Positions 35,236 to 44,690 are shown, counted from the first letter of the stretch. The stretch is DNA of 64,000 bases from Cellulophaga baltica (GCF_900102165.1 NZ_FNBD01000007.1:62001-126000), one strand, 5' to 3'. A program made the numbers and translations. The notes: generated by a model from the letters alone, not told the origin.

Positions 35236-36033
35236 TTGAAAAAGAAAGTTCACCATTTCATCAACAACAATCCAATATTCTTAAAATTTATATACGGACT
35301 TATCATCCTTAATATTTTAGCCATAATATTAGCCTCTTATAAAGAAATCCGATTCAATTACAGTCAGGTTCTAGAGAATTTCGAATTGTTTTCTGTCGTA
35401 ATTTTTTCTTTAGAATATGTTATAAGACTTTGGACTGCAGACGTGGAATATAAAAAGGGAAGCGCTTTTTCAAAAAGAATAAAATTTGCAACATCTGCCT
35501 ATGGTATCATTGATATCCTAGCGATTCTTCCCTTCTACTTGCCTTTATTTTTCCCTTTTGATTTAAAAGTCTTAAGAATACTCCGACTCTTTAGATTACT
35601 TAGAATTTTTAAATTAGGTAGGCTTTCAAAATCAATGAAAACAATTACCAATGTTCTAAAAGAAACAAAATCTGAATTATCTATCACTGTATTTGTAGCA
35701 TTTGTACTGCTTATTCTATCCTCTACCCTCATGTATTATTTTGAGAACGAAGCGCAACCAGAGAAATTTGAAAATATAGGACAAGCATTATGGTGGTCTG
35801 TGGCCACACTTACTACCGTTGGTTATGGTGATGTGTATCCAGTAACTGGCGTTGGGAAAATATTAAGTGCTATTATTGCGTTAATAGGAATAGGCTTCAT
35901 TGCTTTACCCACAGGTATCATAAGTTCTGCTTTTATAGATAAGGTACAAACGGATAAACAAAAAAAAATAGACAATATGCATATTTGCGAATGCCCAAAG
36001 TGCGGAGCCAAACACGAAAAAAATGTTATTTAA
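35236..36033 (+). CDS. Voltage-gated-like potassium channel with cysteine-rich tail
   Basis: 265 residues with six membrane spans. The S4 helix has arginines every third position (LRILRLFRLLRIF, Arg114/117/120/123) and the selectivity filter is TVGYGD at 194-199, so potassium selectivity and voltage sensing are expected. After the last span a short tail ends with HICECPKCGAKHEKN (Cys251, 253, 256), like half of a zinc ribbon, perhaps for metal or redox sensing or tetramer contacts. The start is TTG at 35236; no ATG fits. Confidence 0.9.
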   Translation: MKKKVHHFINNNPIFLKFIYGLIILNILAIILASYKEIRFNYSQVLENFELFSVVIFSLEYVIRLWTADVEYKKGSAFSKRIKFATSAYGIIDILAILPFYLPLFFPFDLKVLRILRLFRLLRIFKLGRLSKSMKTITNVLKETKSELSITVFVAFVLLILSSTLMYYFENEAQPEKFENIGQALWWSVATLTTVGYGDVYPVTGVGKILSAIIALIGIGFIALPTGIISSAFIDKVQTDKQKKIDNMHICECPKCGAKHEKNVI

Positions 36034-36085
36034 AAGAAAGCTACAACAACTAATATGGACGTCGTAACCTTAAACATAAAAATAT

Positions 36086-36496
36086 ATGGATCAAATTGAA
36101 TTTCCTGTTATCAGAATCAACAGTAAAAACTGGTCTGACACAGAAGAAGGTATTCCGCTTGAGACCCCCTATATTTACACTCCAAAAACTACCATTTTTA
36201 ATCAGTTTTATCTAAATAAAGAAGTTGCCGATTGTAAAGGTACCATCTATAAAATCATAGACAGGAAGCAACCTGATAATTTTTGGCGCGTTATTTTTAG
36301 TTTTATTCCGGGAGTTTATAAAGCTGAATTAGTCTTTCAAAATACTTCTAAAACAATAACACTACCTGCCTTGAAGGAGGATTTAATTATGGGTATAAAA
36401 CGCTTTGAAACTGAAGATACCAAAAATATCACCAAAGATTGGATTGCAGAAACAGAAAGCGCAAACAGCATCAGAGAAATGCTTGCAGGAGCATAA
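36086..36496 (+). CDS. Small protein of unknown function
   Basis: 136 residues, no signal peptide or membrane span. Mixed composition with aromatic strands (NFWRVIFSFIPGVYKAELVF) and a charged helical end. No family was recognised. It begins 52 bases after the channel gene on the same strand, so it may be expressed with it. Confidence 0.55.
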   Translation: MDQIEFPVIRINSKNWSDTEEGIPLETPYIYTPKTTIFNQFYLNKEVADCKGTIYKIIDRKQPDNFWRVIFSFIPGVYKAELVFQNTSKTITLPALKEDLIMGIKRFETEDTKNITKDWIAETESANSIREMLAGA

Positions 36497-36720
36497 AAGA
36501 AAACTAAATACTGGTTTCAACATAAAATCAATAAAGGGTTTATATAATTGACGGTGAAAACCTCAACTATCAATTTCTAATGTAATACGAGAATATTTTG
36601 ATTGAAAAAACGCTATTGTTGATTACCTTATTAGATGAAAAGTCTAAAACCTATTCTATAGAAAGAGTACAACTAAAAAATACTCTGCAACAGTGGAACT
36701 AATCTTTAAAATAAATTCTC

Positions 36721-37533
36721 TTGAACGAAATTGAAAAACCAAAAGATCGCGGACACTTAAGACAAGTTTTAGGGAAGGAATACTTTATTCTCAAACGAAG
36801 GTACCATTGGTTATTTACAGATCGCACCTATGCAAAAACGACTACCAATGAAGGTCATGAGCATTCTGTTTTTTACCACAAATCTCTCGTATTAAGACCT
36901 TTAAAAGATGTAGATATGTATCTGCAAGAGAATAAAAGAACGAATCTTAGCATAGCCATTAAACATTTGCATGAAATAGAAATAAAACCGAATGAACATT
37001 TCTCATTATGGAAACTTGTGGGGCGTCCTACAAAAAGGAAAGGCTATTTAGAAGGGCTGGTATTAAAAAGTGGCGCTATCGATAGAGATATTGGAGGCGG
37101 ACTTTGCCAATTGGGCAATCTTCTCTTTTGGATTTTTGCTCATAGTCCTTTAACAATTACGGAACGATACCGCCATGGATTTGATGTTTTCCCTGATGTA
37201 AATAGGAAGGTTCCTTTTGGTGCAGGAGCTACACTATCCTATAATTATATAGATTTACAAGTTAAAAATGAAACCAAATATAGTTTTGTAATTAAACTAT
37301 GGTTAGATAAAACACACTTAAACGGTGAGCTATTTTCTAATACTAAAATTAAAGAATCTTATAAAGTTGTAGAACGTAACCATCAAATAAAACAACAATC
37401 TTGGGGTGGTTATTCTAGACACAACCAAATAGTGAAGATAACCAATACAGGAGAAACTGAGACAGCCTCCATAATTGTAGAGAATCATGCTATAATGATG
37501 TACAATCCGTTTCTACAGAACAAAGAAGAGTAA
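36721..37533 (+). CDS. VanW family protein
   Basis: 270 residues. The VanW core is clear: IEIKPNEHFSLWKLVGRPTK followed by GYLEGLVLKSG and DIGGGLCQLGNLLFW. VanW was first seen in vancomycin-resistance clusters of Gram-positive bacteria, but its role is unknown and resistance should not be inferred here. There is no signal peptide. Start is TTG at 36721, just after an in-frame TAA; no upstream ATG is available. It is convergent with a small unknown gene. Confidence 0.85.
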   Translation: MNEIEKPKDRGHLRQVLGKEYFILKRRYHWLFTDRTYAKTTTNEGHEHSVFYHKSLVLRPLKDVDMYLQENKRTNLSIAIKHLHEIEIKPNEHFSLWKLVGRPTKRKGYLEGLVLKSGAIDRDIGGGLCQLGNLLFWIFAHSPLTITERYRHGFDVFPDVNRKVPFGAGATLSYNYIDLQVKNETKYSFVIKLWLDKTHLNGELFSNTKIKESYKVVERNHQIKQQSWGGYSRHNQIVKITNTGETETASIIVENHAIMMYNPFLQNKEE

Positions 37534-37608
37534 CCCAGACATACAACTAAAACCCGTACCACCCTGCATACTTACACTACGCTAAGAGAAATTGAAATCA
37601 GCAACACC

Positions 37609-38001
37609 TTATTCTAAATCGCTCTTAGCCTGCGTCACGTTTTGAAAAGAAGGAAAAGTTTCTGTAATACTCCCTACCCCCTTTTTGTTAACTTTAAAAA
37701 TAACGTCTTTAGATGTAGTAAATAATAATACCGATAAAAAAGGATTTTTAATATGTGGTTTTATAACCTCTAAGGCTTCTTCTAAGCTGAGCTCTTGCTC
37801 TTGATCTTCTGTGTCTCTAGACCGGTATCTAAACTTAAGCAATACTTTAAAACCCTTATCAGAATAGACTGGTCTTAAAAATATATTTTTTAATTCGGGC
37901 TTACCAATGGTCTTTGCCATAGTTAACTTAGCGAAGCGGCCTTCCTGAATACTTTCTTTTACTTGTTCCCAGAAAAGAACAAACACTTCTTGATATGGCA
38001 T
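37609..38001 (-). CDS. Small protein, possibly a stand-alone N-terminal domain of a methyltransferase family
   Basis: 130 residues, no signal or membrane span. The pattern FAKLTMAKTIGKPELKNIFL, RYRSRDTEDQE and VLLFTTSKDVIFKVNKKGVG resembles, from memory, the N-terminal region of a family of SAM-dependent methyltransferases (kLTxxKxxG...RD...LFTT...KKG), but no methyltransferase domain is attached and the frame stops after residue 130. It may be a separate domain or a truncated gene. Convergent with the VanW gene. Confidence 0.5.
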   Translation of the reverse strand: MPYQEVFVLFWEQVKESIQEGRFAKLTMAKTIGKPELKNIFLRPVYSDKGFKVLLKFRYRSRDTEDQEQELSLEEALEVIKPHIKNPFLSVLLFTTSKDVIFKVNKKGVGSITETFPSFQNVTQAKSDLE

Positions 38002-38396
38002 AAACTAAGGGTATTATTGAAAAATTTATTTAGGCTTCAAAAATACTACTATTAATTCAAATCAAAAATTTGAATTGACATCAAATACTCGTTCACTAGA
38101 AATAACAGGTCGAAACCTACATATGTAGCCTGCGCCTAAGTACACCTATAATTGTCTTTATTTTATTCCAAGAATTTTATTGAAAGTTCTTACTTCACAT
38201 TGATAAAAACGAACTAACTTTTGTTTAAGAGTTTTTAAAAAATCATGCATGCTATTGAAGTTTAACTATTTACTATTGGACGCCAAATAAAAAAAATGTT
38301 ACACTTTCTATATAAAAAACGCGCATTATATACATCAGAACAAAGCAACCTAATAAATTTCTTAGTATTTTTAAAAAGCGTTAAAAACAGCATCTA
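38002..38396. other. 395-base gap without a gene; one inverted repeat
   Basis: No convincing coding frame on either strand. The most regular element is AATTCAAAT-caaaa-ATTTGAATT at 38054-38076, a perfect nine-base inverted repeat without a following T run, which could be an operator for the leftward gene starting at 38001. The rest is AT-rich and unstructured by eye. Confidence 0.4.
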
Positions 38397-39107
38397 ATGA
38401 AAAAAATACTACTTGTTTTGATTACGATCTTATGTTTTACAGGCATAAAAGCCCAAAGTATTAAAGGTGCTTGGGAACGCTATTACACCAATGATAAAGG
38501 AGACCAGATTAAAAGTGTGGTTATTTTTTCTGATGGCTACCAAGTATTAACCAATTATAATGCTACAACTGGAGCTTTTATTGATTGTAATGGTGGTACC
38601 TGGCGTTTAGATAAGGAAACCATTACTGAGAAAGTTGAGTTTGATTCACAAAGACCAAAAAGAATAGGTACTGAAGTCAGTTTTAAAGTGGCAATAACCA
38701 ATTCTACACTGACAAAACTAGAAGGTGCTATCCAATTTCATAAAATAGATGATGGCCGTCCTGGAGCTTTACAAGGAGCTTGGTTAATGTCTGGACGTAT
38801 TAAAGATGGAGAGCAACAAACAAGAGACACTACACTTCCTAGAAAAACCATGAAAATATTATCCGGAACACGCTTTCAATGGATTGCCTATAATACCGAG
38901 ACCAAGCAGTTTATGGGAACAGGTGGTGGCACCTATACAACACAGAATGGCGTTTATACAGAATCCATCGAATTCTTCTCTAAAGATAATTCCAGAGTTG
39001 GTGCTAGCCTAGATTTTGACTATCAGATCAAGGATGGCAATTGGCATCATTCTGGAAAATCTAGCAAAGGAAACCCCATTTACGAGATTTGGAGTTTACG
39101 TAAGTAA
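38397..39107 (+). CDS. Secreted protein with two lipocalin-like (DUF4488-type) repeats
   Basis: 236 residues with a signal peptide (ending FTGIKAQ). Two related halves follow: SIKGAWERYYTND...FIDCNGGTWRLDKETITEKVEF in the first and LQGAWLMSGRIKD...FMGTGGGTYTTQNGVYTESIEF in the second, the last close to the pattern of DUF4488. The duplication suggests two beta-barrel or cup-shaped domains binding a small hydrophobic ligand. Function unknown; family assignment is by eye. Confidence 0.75.
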   Translation: MKKILLVLITILCFTGIKAQSIKGAWERYYTNDKGDQIKSVVIFSDGYQVLTNYNATTGAFIDCNGGTWRLDKETITEKVEFDSQRPKRIGTEVSFKVAITNSTLTKLEGAIQFHKIDDGRPGALQGAWLMSGRIKDGEQQTRDTTLPRKTMKILSGTRFQWIAYNTETKQFMGTGGGTYTTQNGVYTESIEFFSKDNSRVGASLDFDYQIKDGNWHHSGKSSKGNPIYEIWSLRK

Positions 39108-39157
39108 TAGGACCAATCCCTAATTAGTATGGCTTTGGAGTAAAATGTACAGCCCAT

Positions 39158-39364
39158 TTATAACCAATCAGAATCTTCTAAAGTAAATAGCTGGCTTATT
39201 TCAACTTTAAAAACTTCAGCTAATCTAAGCGCTAAGACTGTTGAGGGAATATATTTACCTAGTTCCATCGCATTGATGGTCTGCCTACTGACTTTTGCCA
39301 ATTTTGCTAAATCAGCTTGTGTAATATTTTTCTTGGCCCTTTCAACTTTTATATTATTCTTCAT
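39158..39364 (-). CDS. XRE-family helix-turn-helix regulator, small
   Basis: 68 residues, one HTH domain: ITQADLAKLAKVSRQTINAM followed by ELGKYIPSTVLALRLAEVFK. Short regulators of this Cro/C1 type commonly follow a membrane protein gene of about 150 residues, and here they overlap by 11 bases. Likely autoregulator of the pair. Confidence 0.9.
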   Translation of the reverse strand: MKNNIKVERAKKNITQADLAKLAKVSRQTINAMELGKYIPSTVLALRLAEVFKVEISQLFTLEDSDWL

Positions 39365-39830
39365 AGAGAGCTGCTTTTTTTAGTTTGGAAATCTGCCAAG
39401 TAAACCTGATGATAAAAAAAAGCAAGATGGTAAACATATTAAATATCATAACCCATAAAAAGGAAAAGTTGTAAATAAACACAAAAGAAAACAAAAGTGT
39501 TCCATAGTTTGCATAAACAGACCAAACTAGAGATTCTAATCTGATTTTTGAAATATACTCATCTTCTAATTTTTCTTTGGAGAAAGCAACAAACAAAGAG
39601 CTCACAATAATCAAAATTCCAAAAATTTCATTTAAAATATTATTTTCCACCATTCCAAACACTAGCTTATTTTCAAATATATCGTCTAAAAAAATAGCTG
39701 GAACATTGAAATCTAAATAATAAGGTTCATATTCAAATACGAGTACGAAAAAACCTAGAATAGCAGATGGAATGAGCATAATAAGGCCCATTTTTTTAAA
39801 CTTATGAGGAAGGAGGTAATTATTATTCAT
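39354..39830 (-). CDS. Four-span membrane protein paired with XRE regulator
   Basis: 158 residues with four hydrophobic segments (GLIMLIPSAILGFFVLVF, NEIFGILIIVSSLFVAF and two near the C terminus). No catalytic motif. Its stop lies inside the start of the downstream XRE gene, so the two are translationally coupled, as in many pairs of a DUF2178-like membrane protein plus small HTH regulator. The function of such pairs is unknown. Confidence 0.75.
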   Translation of the reverse strand: MNNNYLLPHKFKKMGLIMLIPSAILGFFVLVFEYEPYYLDFNVPAIFLDDIFENKLVFGMVENNILNEIFGILIIVSSLFVAFSKEKLEDEYISKIRLESLVWSVYANYGTLLFSFVFIYNFSFLWVMIFNMFTILLFFIIRFTWQISKLKKAALYEE

Positions 39831-40180
39831 ATAAAATTCATTTAAATATAATCAAATGTAAAACAAACTTTACTTTTAGACAAGCGTAATTTACATTATA
39901 TGAATTTATTATCTATAAAATTTAATTAATAAGTGAGAATATATAACGCTTCGGTTCGTCGAAAACTATAATATTAACAGGCAGCGCAAATAAAAACAAT
40001 CACATTACTCTTCTACTTTTGTATAGTTTTAAGACAAACTCAAGTCGTACATATTTTCTACACAAGAAGTGTATTCTAAAACCAAAATAATTTATACCCT
40101 AAAAAATACTGATTACAAAAACCACATACTATCCAATTAGCTCCTACATTGAATATATAAACCACACTAAAAATTATAAC
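39831..40180. other. 350-base gap without a gene
   Basis: AT-rich and stop-rich in all frames. It separates the divergent membrane/XRE pair from a rightward unknown gene and must hold promoters for both, but no TAnnTTTG box, hairpin or RNA gene was seen. Confidence 0.35.
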
Positions 40181-41218
40181 ATGGATATTTTCAATTCAAA
40201 CAGAAAATTAGAAGAATTAGTAATGTTCGGAATTGATTGGGGTATATTTCTTCGTCATGATATGGAGGGCCAAATTGCTCCTTTCATGTATTTAAAAAAT
40301 GGAGATGAAGAGTATGTAAGGATGCTGATGACTGATGGTGATCCTTTAGAATATGCAAAAAAAGTTTTAGCCCAAGAAGAAAAACCTTTTCAACAATTTA
40401 TTGTTGGGTACGAAGGATATCTGAGTGATGACCAAAAGGAAAGAGTCGATACAATTATCGTACATAGTTTTGATGTAACTCAAGGAAAAGGAGTTTCACT
40501 TGGTCAGATGTTTTCACCTAAAGAAAATGGTGCTTTTAAGAAAATTGATAAAGTTACCTTCCTTGGAAATCCAGATATAATTATACCCTTACAACCAAAT
40601 TTAAATCCTGATTATTCCGTTGAGGAAATAGGATTTAATGCAATAGCCTTAAGTGATAATGAAACAGGCCTAACTAAGTATGTTGCTATACTTACACATG
40701 ACAGTCCTACCATAATTGCGAATACCTGCAAGCAATTTTTAAGAGGTAAATTTTCTTCCGAAAAGGCGCATGAATTAAGTGGTGATTTTGAAGTTAAAAT
40801 TACGGATAATTGCATAAAAAACACAGAACTGCTAAGCTTCTTAGTTACAAACGCTATTGATGAAATACTTACTACGGATACTATTACAAATTGGGGTGAC
40901 AAGTATAAAAGAAAAGCATCTATTTCAGCTACATATAACAATGAAATTATATATGAATCAGCAATTGATGTTAAGCCTTTAGTTGCTGCAAGCAAAAAGC
41001 AAGAAATTGATATGTCTAAATTGACGACAACAGAATTGGATCAAAAATTTATTGAGATCATAAACATACCTAATGCTAGGACAAATATAGAAGCGTTAAC
41101 TAAAATGTCTGAACTTTTAAAGGAATATGAAAAAAGAGGTATTTCTACTCCTGATAAACGAAATCCTGTAAAATCGGGGAACACGGTAGAAAAAAAATGG
41201 TGGCAATTTTGGAAATAA
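40181..41218 (+). CDS. Protein of unknown function ending in a WWQFWK tail
   Basis: 345 residues, no signal peptide and no membrane span. An N-terminal mixed alpha/beta region (MFGIDWGIFLRHD) is followed by a long central domain and, near residue 290, a helical segment (LTTTELDQKFIEIINIPNA), then a flexible charged linker that ends EKKWWQFWK. Such aromatic-basic termini recur on otherwise unrelated bacterial proteins and might be a short interaction motif. No family was recognised. It is 62 bases upstream of the frameshifted DUF4272 gene. Confidence 0.65.
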   Translation: MDIFNSNRKLEELVMFGIDWGIFLRHDMEGQIAPFMYLKNGDEEYVRMLMTDGDPLEYAKKVLAQEEKPFQQFIVGYEGYLSDDQKERVDTIIVHSFDVTQGKGVSLGQMFSPKENGAFKKIDKVTFLGNPDIIIPLQPNLNPDYSVEEIGFNAIALSDNETGLTKYVAILTHDSPTIIANTCKQFLRGKFSSEKAHELSGDFEVKITDNCIKNTELLSFLVTNAIDEILTTDTITNWGDKYKRKASISATYNNEIIYESAIDVKPLVAASKKQEIDMSKLTTTELDQKFIEIINIPNARTNIEALTKMSELLKEYEKRGISTPDKRNPVKSGNTVEKKWWQFWK

Positions 41219-41280
41219 ATTTTACGTAGTACCAACCTTAAAACATTTGAAATTTAAAGCTCATAAAACCTATCTTTTAT

Positions 41281-42491
41281 ATGGAAAATTGTACTCTTTA
41301 CAGCCACAAACTAGAATTTGAAAAAATTGTACAATTACTAAAAAAGCACGTACCAAAGGCGCATATTGATGTGCAGGATCAGGAAGAAAACAAATCAATT
41401 ACAGCAACTCTTAAAGGTGGTTTTTTCAGAAAGGCGAAATCCTTAAAATTAAATTATCGTCAAAGAAAAAATCCTTCGTACACGCTTGATAAAGTAGCGT
41501 GTGGCCTGACCCAAAACTTAGAAGGTATGGTCAATTACATTCAAGCATTTCCAGCCAAAAATGAAGCTATAAAAAAAAATTTTTACACAAAGTTAAGGCG
41601 GCTAATTGTGAAATTGCTTTTATAGCAACACCAGAAATAACCCAGGAATTTGAAACTTTTTTACGAGAATTAGCACTAGAGTTAGACGCATACATCTTTG
41701 CACAACCCAACAAATTATTCGCTAAATCTCAAGGGCAATATTTTGCAGATAAGCACTTAAACCTAATAATAGATAACACTGGTGCTTGCGAAATTCAAGA
41801 ATTGGAAGTAAATGTTGATGCAAAATATTACGATCAACCCGCAGAAAGCTATACTAAGGAACAAATAGAACGCAAAGAAAAATCAGAATCTTTTTTAGAA
41901 CAGCATGGGATAAAAACGAACAAGAATTTGCCCTGCACTATTGATGCTGTAGCTGTAGAAGTAAAAACTGAAAAAGAACTAATTGATAGAGCCTATGCCT
42001 TACTCGTTATTGCCGCTAAAGGTGAGGGTGTGGAACAAGAACATTTAATAAAAATTGTTGAAGCCAAGCGAATTGATAGTTTTTCGCCCTATGAAACTTT
42101 TATATATGACGCAGCAACCTTAAGCGATCAAGAAAGAGCATATGCCACTTGGCGCTATGAAAGTTTGTATGTAGTCTTATGGGCCTTAGGAATAACAGAA
42201 GAATTAAAATATCCAGACGAAATTTGTGACGTAAGCGCTATTGTAAGTGCCATTTTTCAGCCTTCACGAGAAAATTTTGAAAAAATGGTTAAATTAAAAA
42301 GTCCGTTTGAAATTTTAGATGAACTGGATAAGACATACCGCATGAATTGGGCTTGCGTAGATGCCAGAATCAGCGGGAACGAAGTTGCAGGAGGAATAAA
42401 TTCTAGTGTAGTTTATGAACGGCATTATGCCTTAAATTGGCTTACAAACCACCAAAATCAAGATTGGGATGCTGTTCAAACAAACACGTAA
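41281..42491 (+). pseudogene. DUF4272 protein gene split by a -1 frameshift at an A9T5 run
   Basis: The first frame (41281-41625, MENCTLYSHKLEFEKIVQLL to a TAG) encodes 114 residues. In the -1 frame the coding sense continues without a stop from about 41580: FLHKVKAANCEIAFIATPEI ... and on through the DUF4272 domain (SESFLEQHGIKTNKNLPC, RAYALLVIAAKGEGVEQEHL) to a TAA at 42491. The switch falls at A9 (41571-41579) followed by T5. A AAT TTT is also a possible -1 slippery heptamer in the right phase. So this may be programmed frameshifting, phase variation, a true mutation or a sequencing error. The joined product would be about 400 residues. Confidence 0.85.
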
Positions 42492-42544
42492 TTATTCATA
42501 TTAAACTACAAACTTATACTTTTAGCTCCGTAAACAATTGCACA

Positions 42545-43276
42545 ATGAAAAAAATCCTACCACTTCTCCTATGTATAGTTACGACTATTATATCTGCACA
42601 ATCAGAAGCTCATTTAGAAAAATTTAGCACTTTAGAACCCGATTTGTGGTTGGGTATTTGGGATAGTGCTCATTCTAATACCAAACTTAAAATAGATACC
42701 TTAAGCTATGATGATATTCCTAAAGCCATAGATTTTAGAGGTACCGTTGTAGAAGCCTTGCAATGGGAAGATGGTATAGGAGATAATCTTTTAATACAAA
42801 CCGTAACAGGCCATTTTAATTGGAAAGATTATGAGGATAACGGAATAGACTATATGGTACAAGATAAAGCAGAGCTCTACGCCTATTTATTCACCAAAAA
42901 CAAGGAAGAATCTAGCTATCAAAGGAAATGGAAAATTTACGACTATACAGAATGTTTTGGGGTAGATTGGTATATAGGGTTTTTAGCAAAAGCTACCACT
43001 ATTACCGATGTAGATGAGGACGGAATTTCTGAAATCAGCATTCCATATATAAGTGTTTGTCGTGGGGGAATGGATCCTAGTTCCTCAAAAATAATCATGT
43101 ATGAGGACACTGAAAAATATGCCCTGAGAGGTGCAACTATGATCATGTGTGGGTCAGAAAACGCTTATGGCGGAGATTTTACGATGAGTACTACAGTACA
43201 ACATAATGCCATCTTCAAAACTTTCTTAGCAGAGCGTTGGGATAGTATTAAATGCGAAGACAGCATGCAGTTCTAA
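42545..43276 (+). CDS. Secreted protein, possibly of the M949_RS01915 surface-polysaccharide-related family
   Basis: 243 residues from the ATG giving MKKILPLLLCIVTTIISAQS, a signal peptide. The central DYTECFGVDWYIGFLAKATT and the pattern TITDVDEDGISEISIPYISV, then KIIMYEDTEKYALRG, look like the family named M949_RS01915, reported as needed for surface polysaccharide in Riemerella; the match is from memory and should be tested. The DxDxDG segment may bind calcium. It follows the DUF4272 gene by 53 bases. Confidence 0.65.
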   Translation: MKKILPLLLCIVTTIISAQSEAHLEKFSTLEPDLWLGIWDSAHSNTKLKIDTLSYDDIPKAIDFRGTVVEALQWEDGIGDNLLIQTVTGHFNWKDYEDNGIDYMVQDKAELYAYLFTKNKEESSYQRKWKIYDYTECFGVDWYIGFLAKATTITDVDEDGISEISIPYISVCRGGMDPSSSKIIMYEDTEKYALRGATMIMCGSENAYGGDFTMSTTVQHNAIFKTFLAERWDSIKCEDSMQF

Positions 43277-43304
43277 TAGCCCTTCCCTATTAAGAACATT
43301 TAAA

Positions 43305-44519
43305 TTACCCCTCAACCACAATTTCCGAAGGGCCCTGTCTAAACAACAAGAAAATAACTATTGCTGTTATTCCACACAAACTCAAACCAACAAACAAGGG
43401 TAAAACAGTTATCGTAATATAACTACCAATGTAGGTAGCAATAGGAATGGAAACGAGGGTAGATATAAAACCAGTAATCGCCGCCCCTATTCCAGCAATG
43501 TGCCCAATAGGCTCCATAGCAATAGAACGCATATTTCCCCAAATAAATCCTAAACAGAAAAATATTAGCGATAAGAAGATCATTAATACCAGAACACTAG
43601 GATTAGCACTGCCCCAAAATAAGGCCACATACATCAAAGAAAGTGATGTAAAGGTAATCAAAGCGATAAAGGCTAATTTTCGCATCCCAAAACGCAACAC
43701 TAAGGTTCCATTTAAAAAAGTAGAAGTCCCTATAGACACGGCTAAAGCCGCAAATAAATAAGGAAAGGTTTCTTTTAAATTATATTGATCTTCAAAAACA
43801 TGCTGTGCGGAACTCAAATATACTAAAAAGGCCCCGGTAATAAGACCTGAAATTGTAGTACAAGCTAAAGTCTCTTTATGCTTTACCAATTCTTTTACGC
43901 CGCTAATAAAAACACGAGAAGTAAACTTCACTTTATATTCTGGATGTAAGGTTTCTTTTTGTCTTCTCCAAAACCATGTACCTACAATTAGCGCAAAAAA
44001 TACTTGCATATAAAATATTGCTTGCCATCCCATATGCTCAAGAATAATTTTACCGAAAGCAGGAGCAATCACAGGAACAAGTATAAAAAATGCAGTAACA
44101 AAAGACATTACTTTTGCCATATAGTTCCCCTCATAAGTGTCTCTAATTATTGATATAGATATAGTTCTTGCAGCAGACAAACCTATACCCTGCAAGATTC
44201 TACCAATGATCATAACTTCTAAAGAATTCGCAAAAACACAGATGAAACTAGAAACGATAAAAATAAAGAAACCAATGTAGATAATTGGCTTTCTACCAAA
44301 ACTATCTGATAATGGTCCAAAAAATAATTGTCCTACACCCAAGCCCAAGAAAATCATAGTAATTAACAACTGATGATCTGTAGAATCTAAGGTATTAATC
44401 GCTATTCCTATGTCTGATAATGCCGGCAATAATGCATCTATAGACAAGGCTACAATAGACATCAAAGACGCCATTAATGCAATGAACTCAAAATTAGGTT
44501 TGGCACTCTCTTTTTTCAT
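43305..44519 (-). CDS. Bcr/CflA family MFS multidrug efflux transporter
   Basis: 404 residues, twelve hydrophobic spans. The conserved loop GQLFFGPLSDSFGRKPIIYIG is the MFS motif A, and ILQGIGLSAARTISISIIRD is the drug-resistance (12-TMS, DHA1) motif C region as in Bcr/CflA. It probably exports drugs or small molecules. Convergent with the secreted protein gene; only 28 bases lie between the two stops, with no hairpin. Confidence 0.9.
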   Translation of the reverse strand: MKKESAKPNFEFIALMASLMSIVALSIDALLPALSDIGIAINTLDSTDHQLLITMIFLGLGVGQLFFGPLSDSFGRKPIIYIGFFIFIVSSFICVFANSLEVMIIGRILQGIGLSAARTISISIIRDTYEGNYMAKVMSFVTAFFILVPVIAPAFGKIILEHMGWQAIFYMQVFFALIVGTWFWRRQKETLHPEYKVKFTSRVFISGVKELVKHKETLACTTISGLITGAFLVYLSSAQHVFEDQYNLKETFPYLFAALAVSIGTSTFLNGTLVLRFGMRKLAFIALITFTSLSLMYVALFWGSANPSVLVLMIFLSLIFFCLGFIWGNMRSIAMEPIGHIAGIGAAITGFISTLVSIPIATYIGSYITITVLPLFVGLSLCGITAIVIFLLFRQGPSEIVVEG

Positions 44520-44690
44520 CCTGCAAAAATAACAATAAGCGAGTTCTAAGAAGGTTCTTTTACGTAATCATTTCTGTTAAATAAATGTAGTATTAATAGA
44601 AATTTAAGATGCTTAGATTTTTATATGCTTAAAGCAATGATCCGTTAATCCTATTTATCATTTCGTACTTTATATTCTATTTCAAATACC

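Noticed and set aside
39945-39975. GC-richer stretch with TTCGGTTCGTCG that recalls a tRNA T-loop
   Set aside because: No acceptor stem, anticodon arm or CCA end could be built around it.
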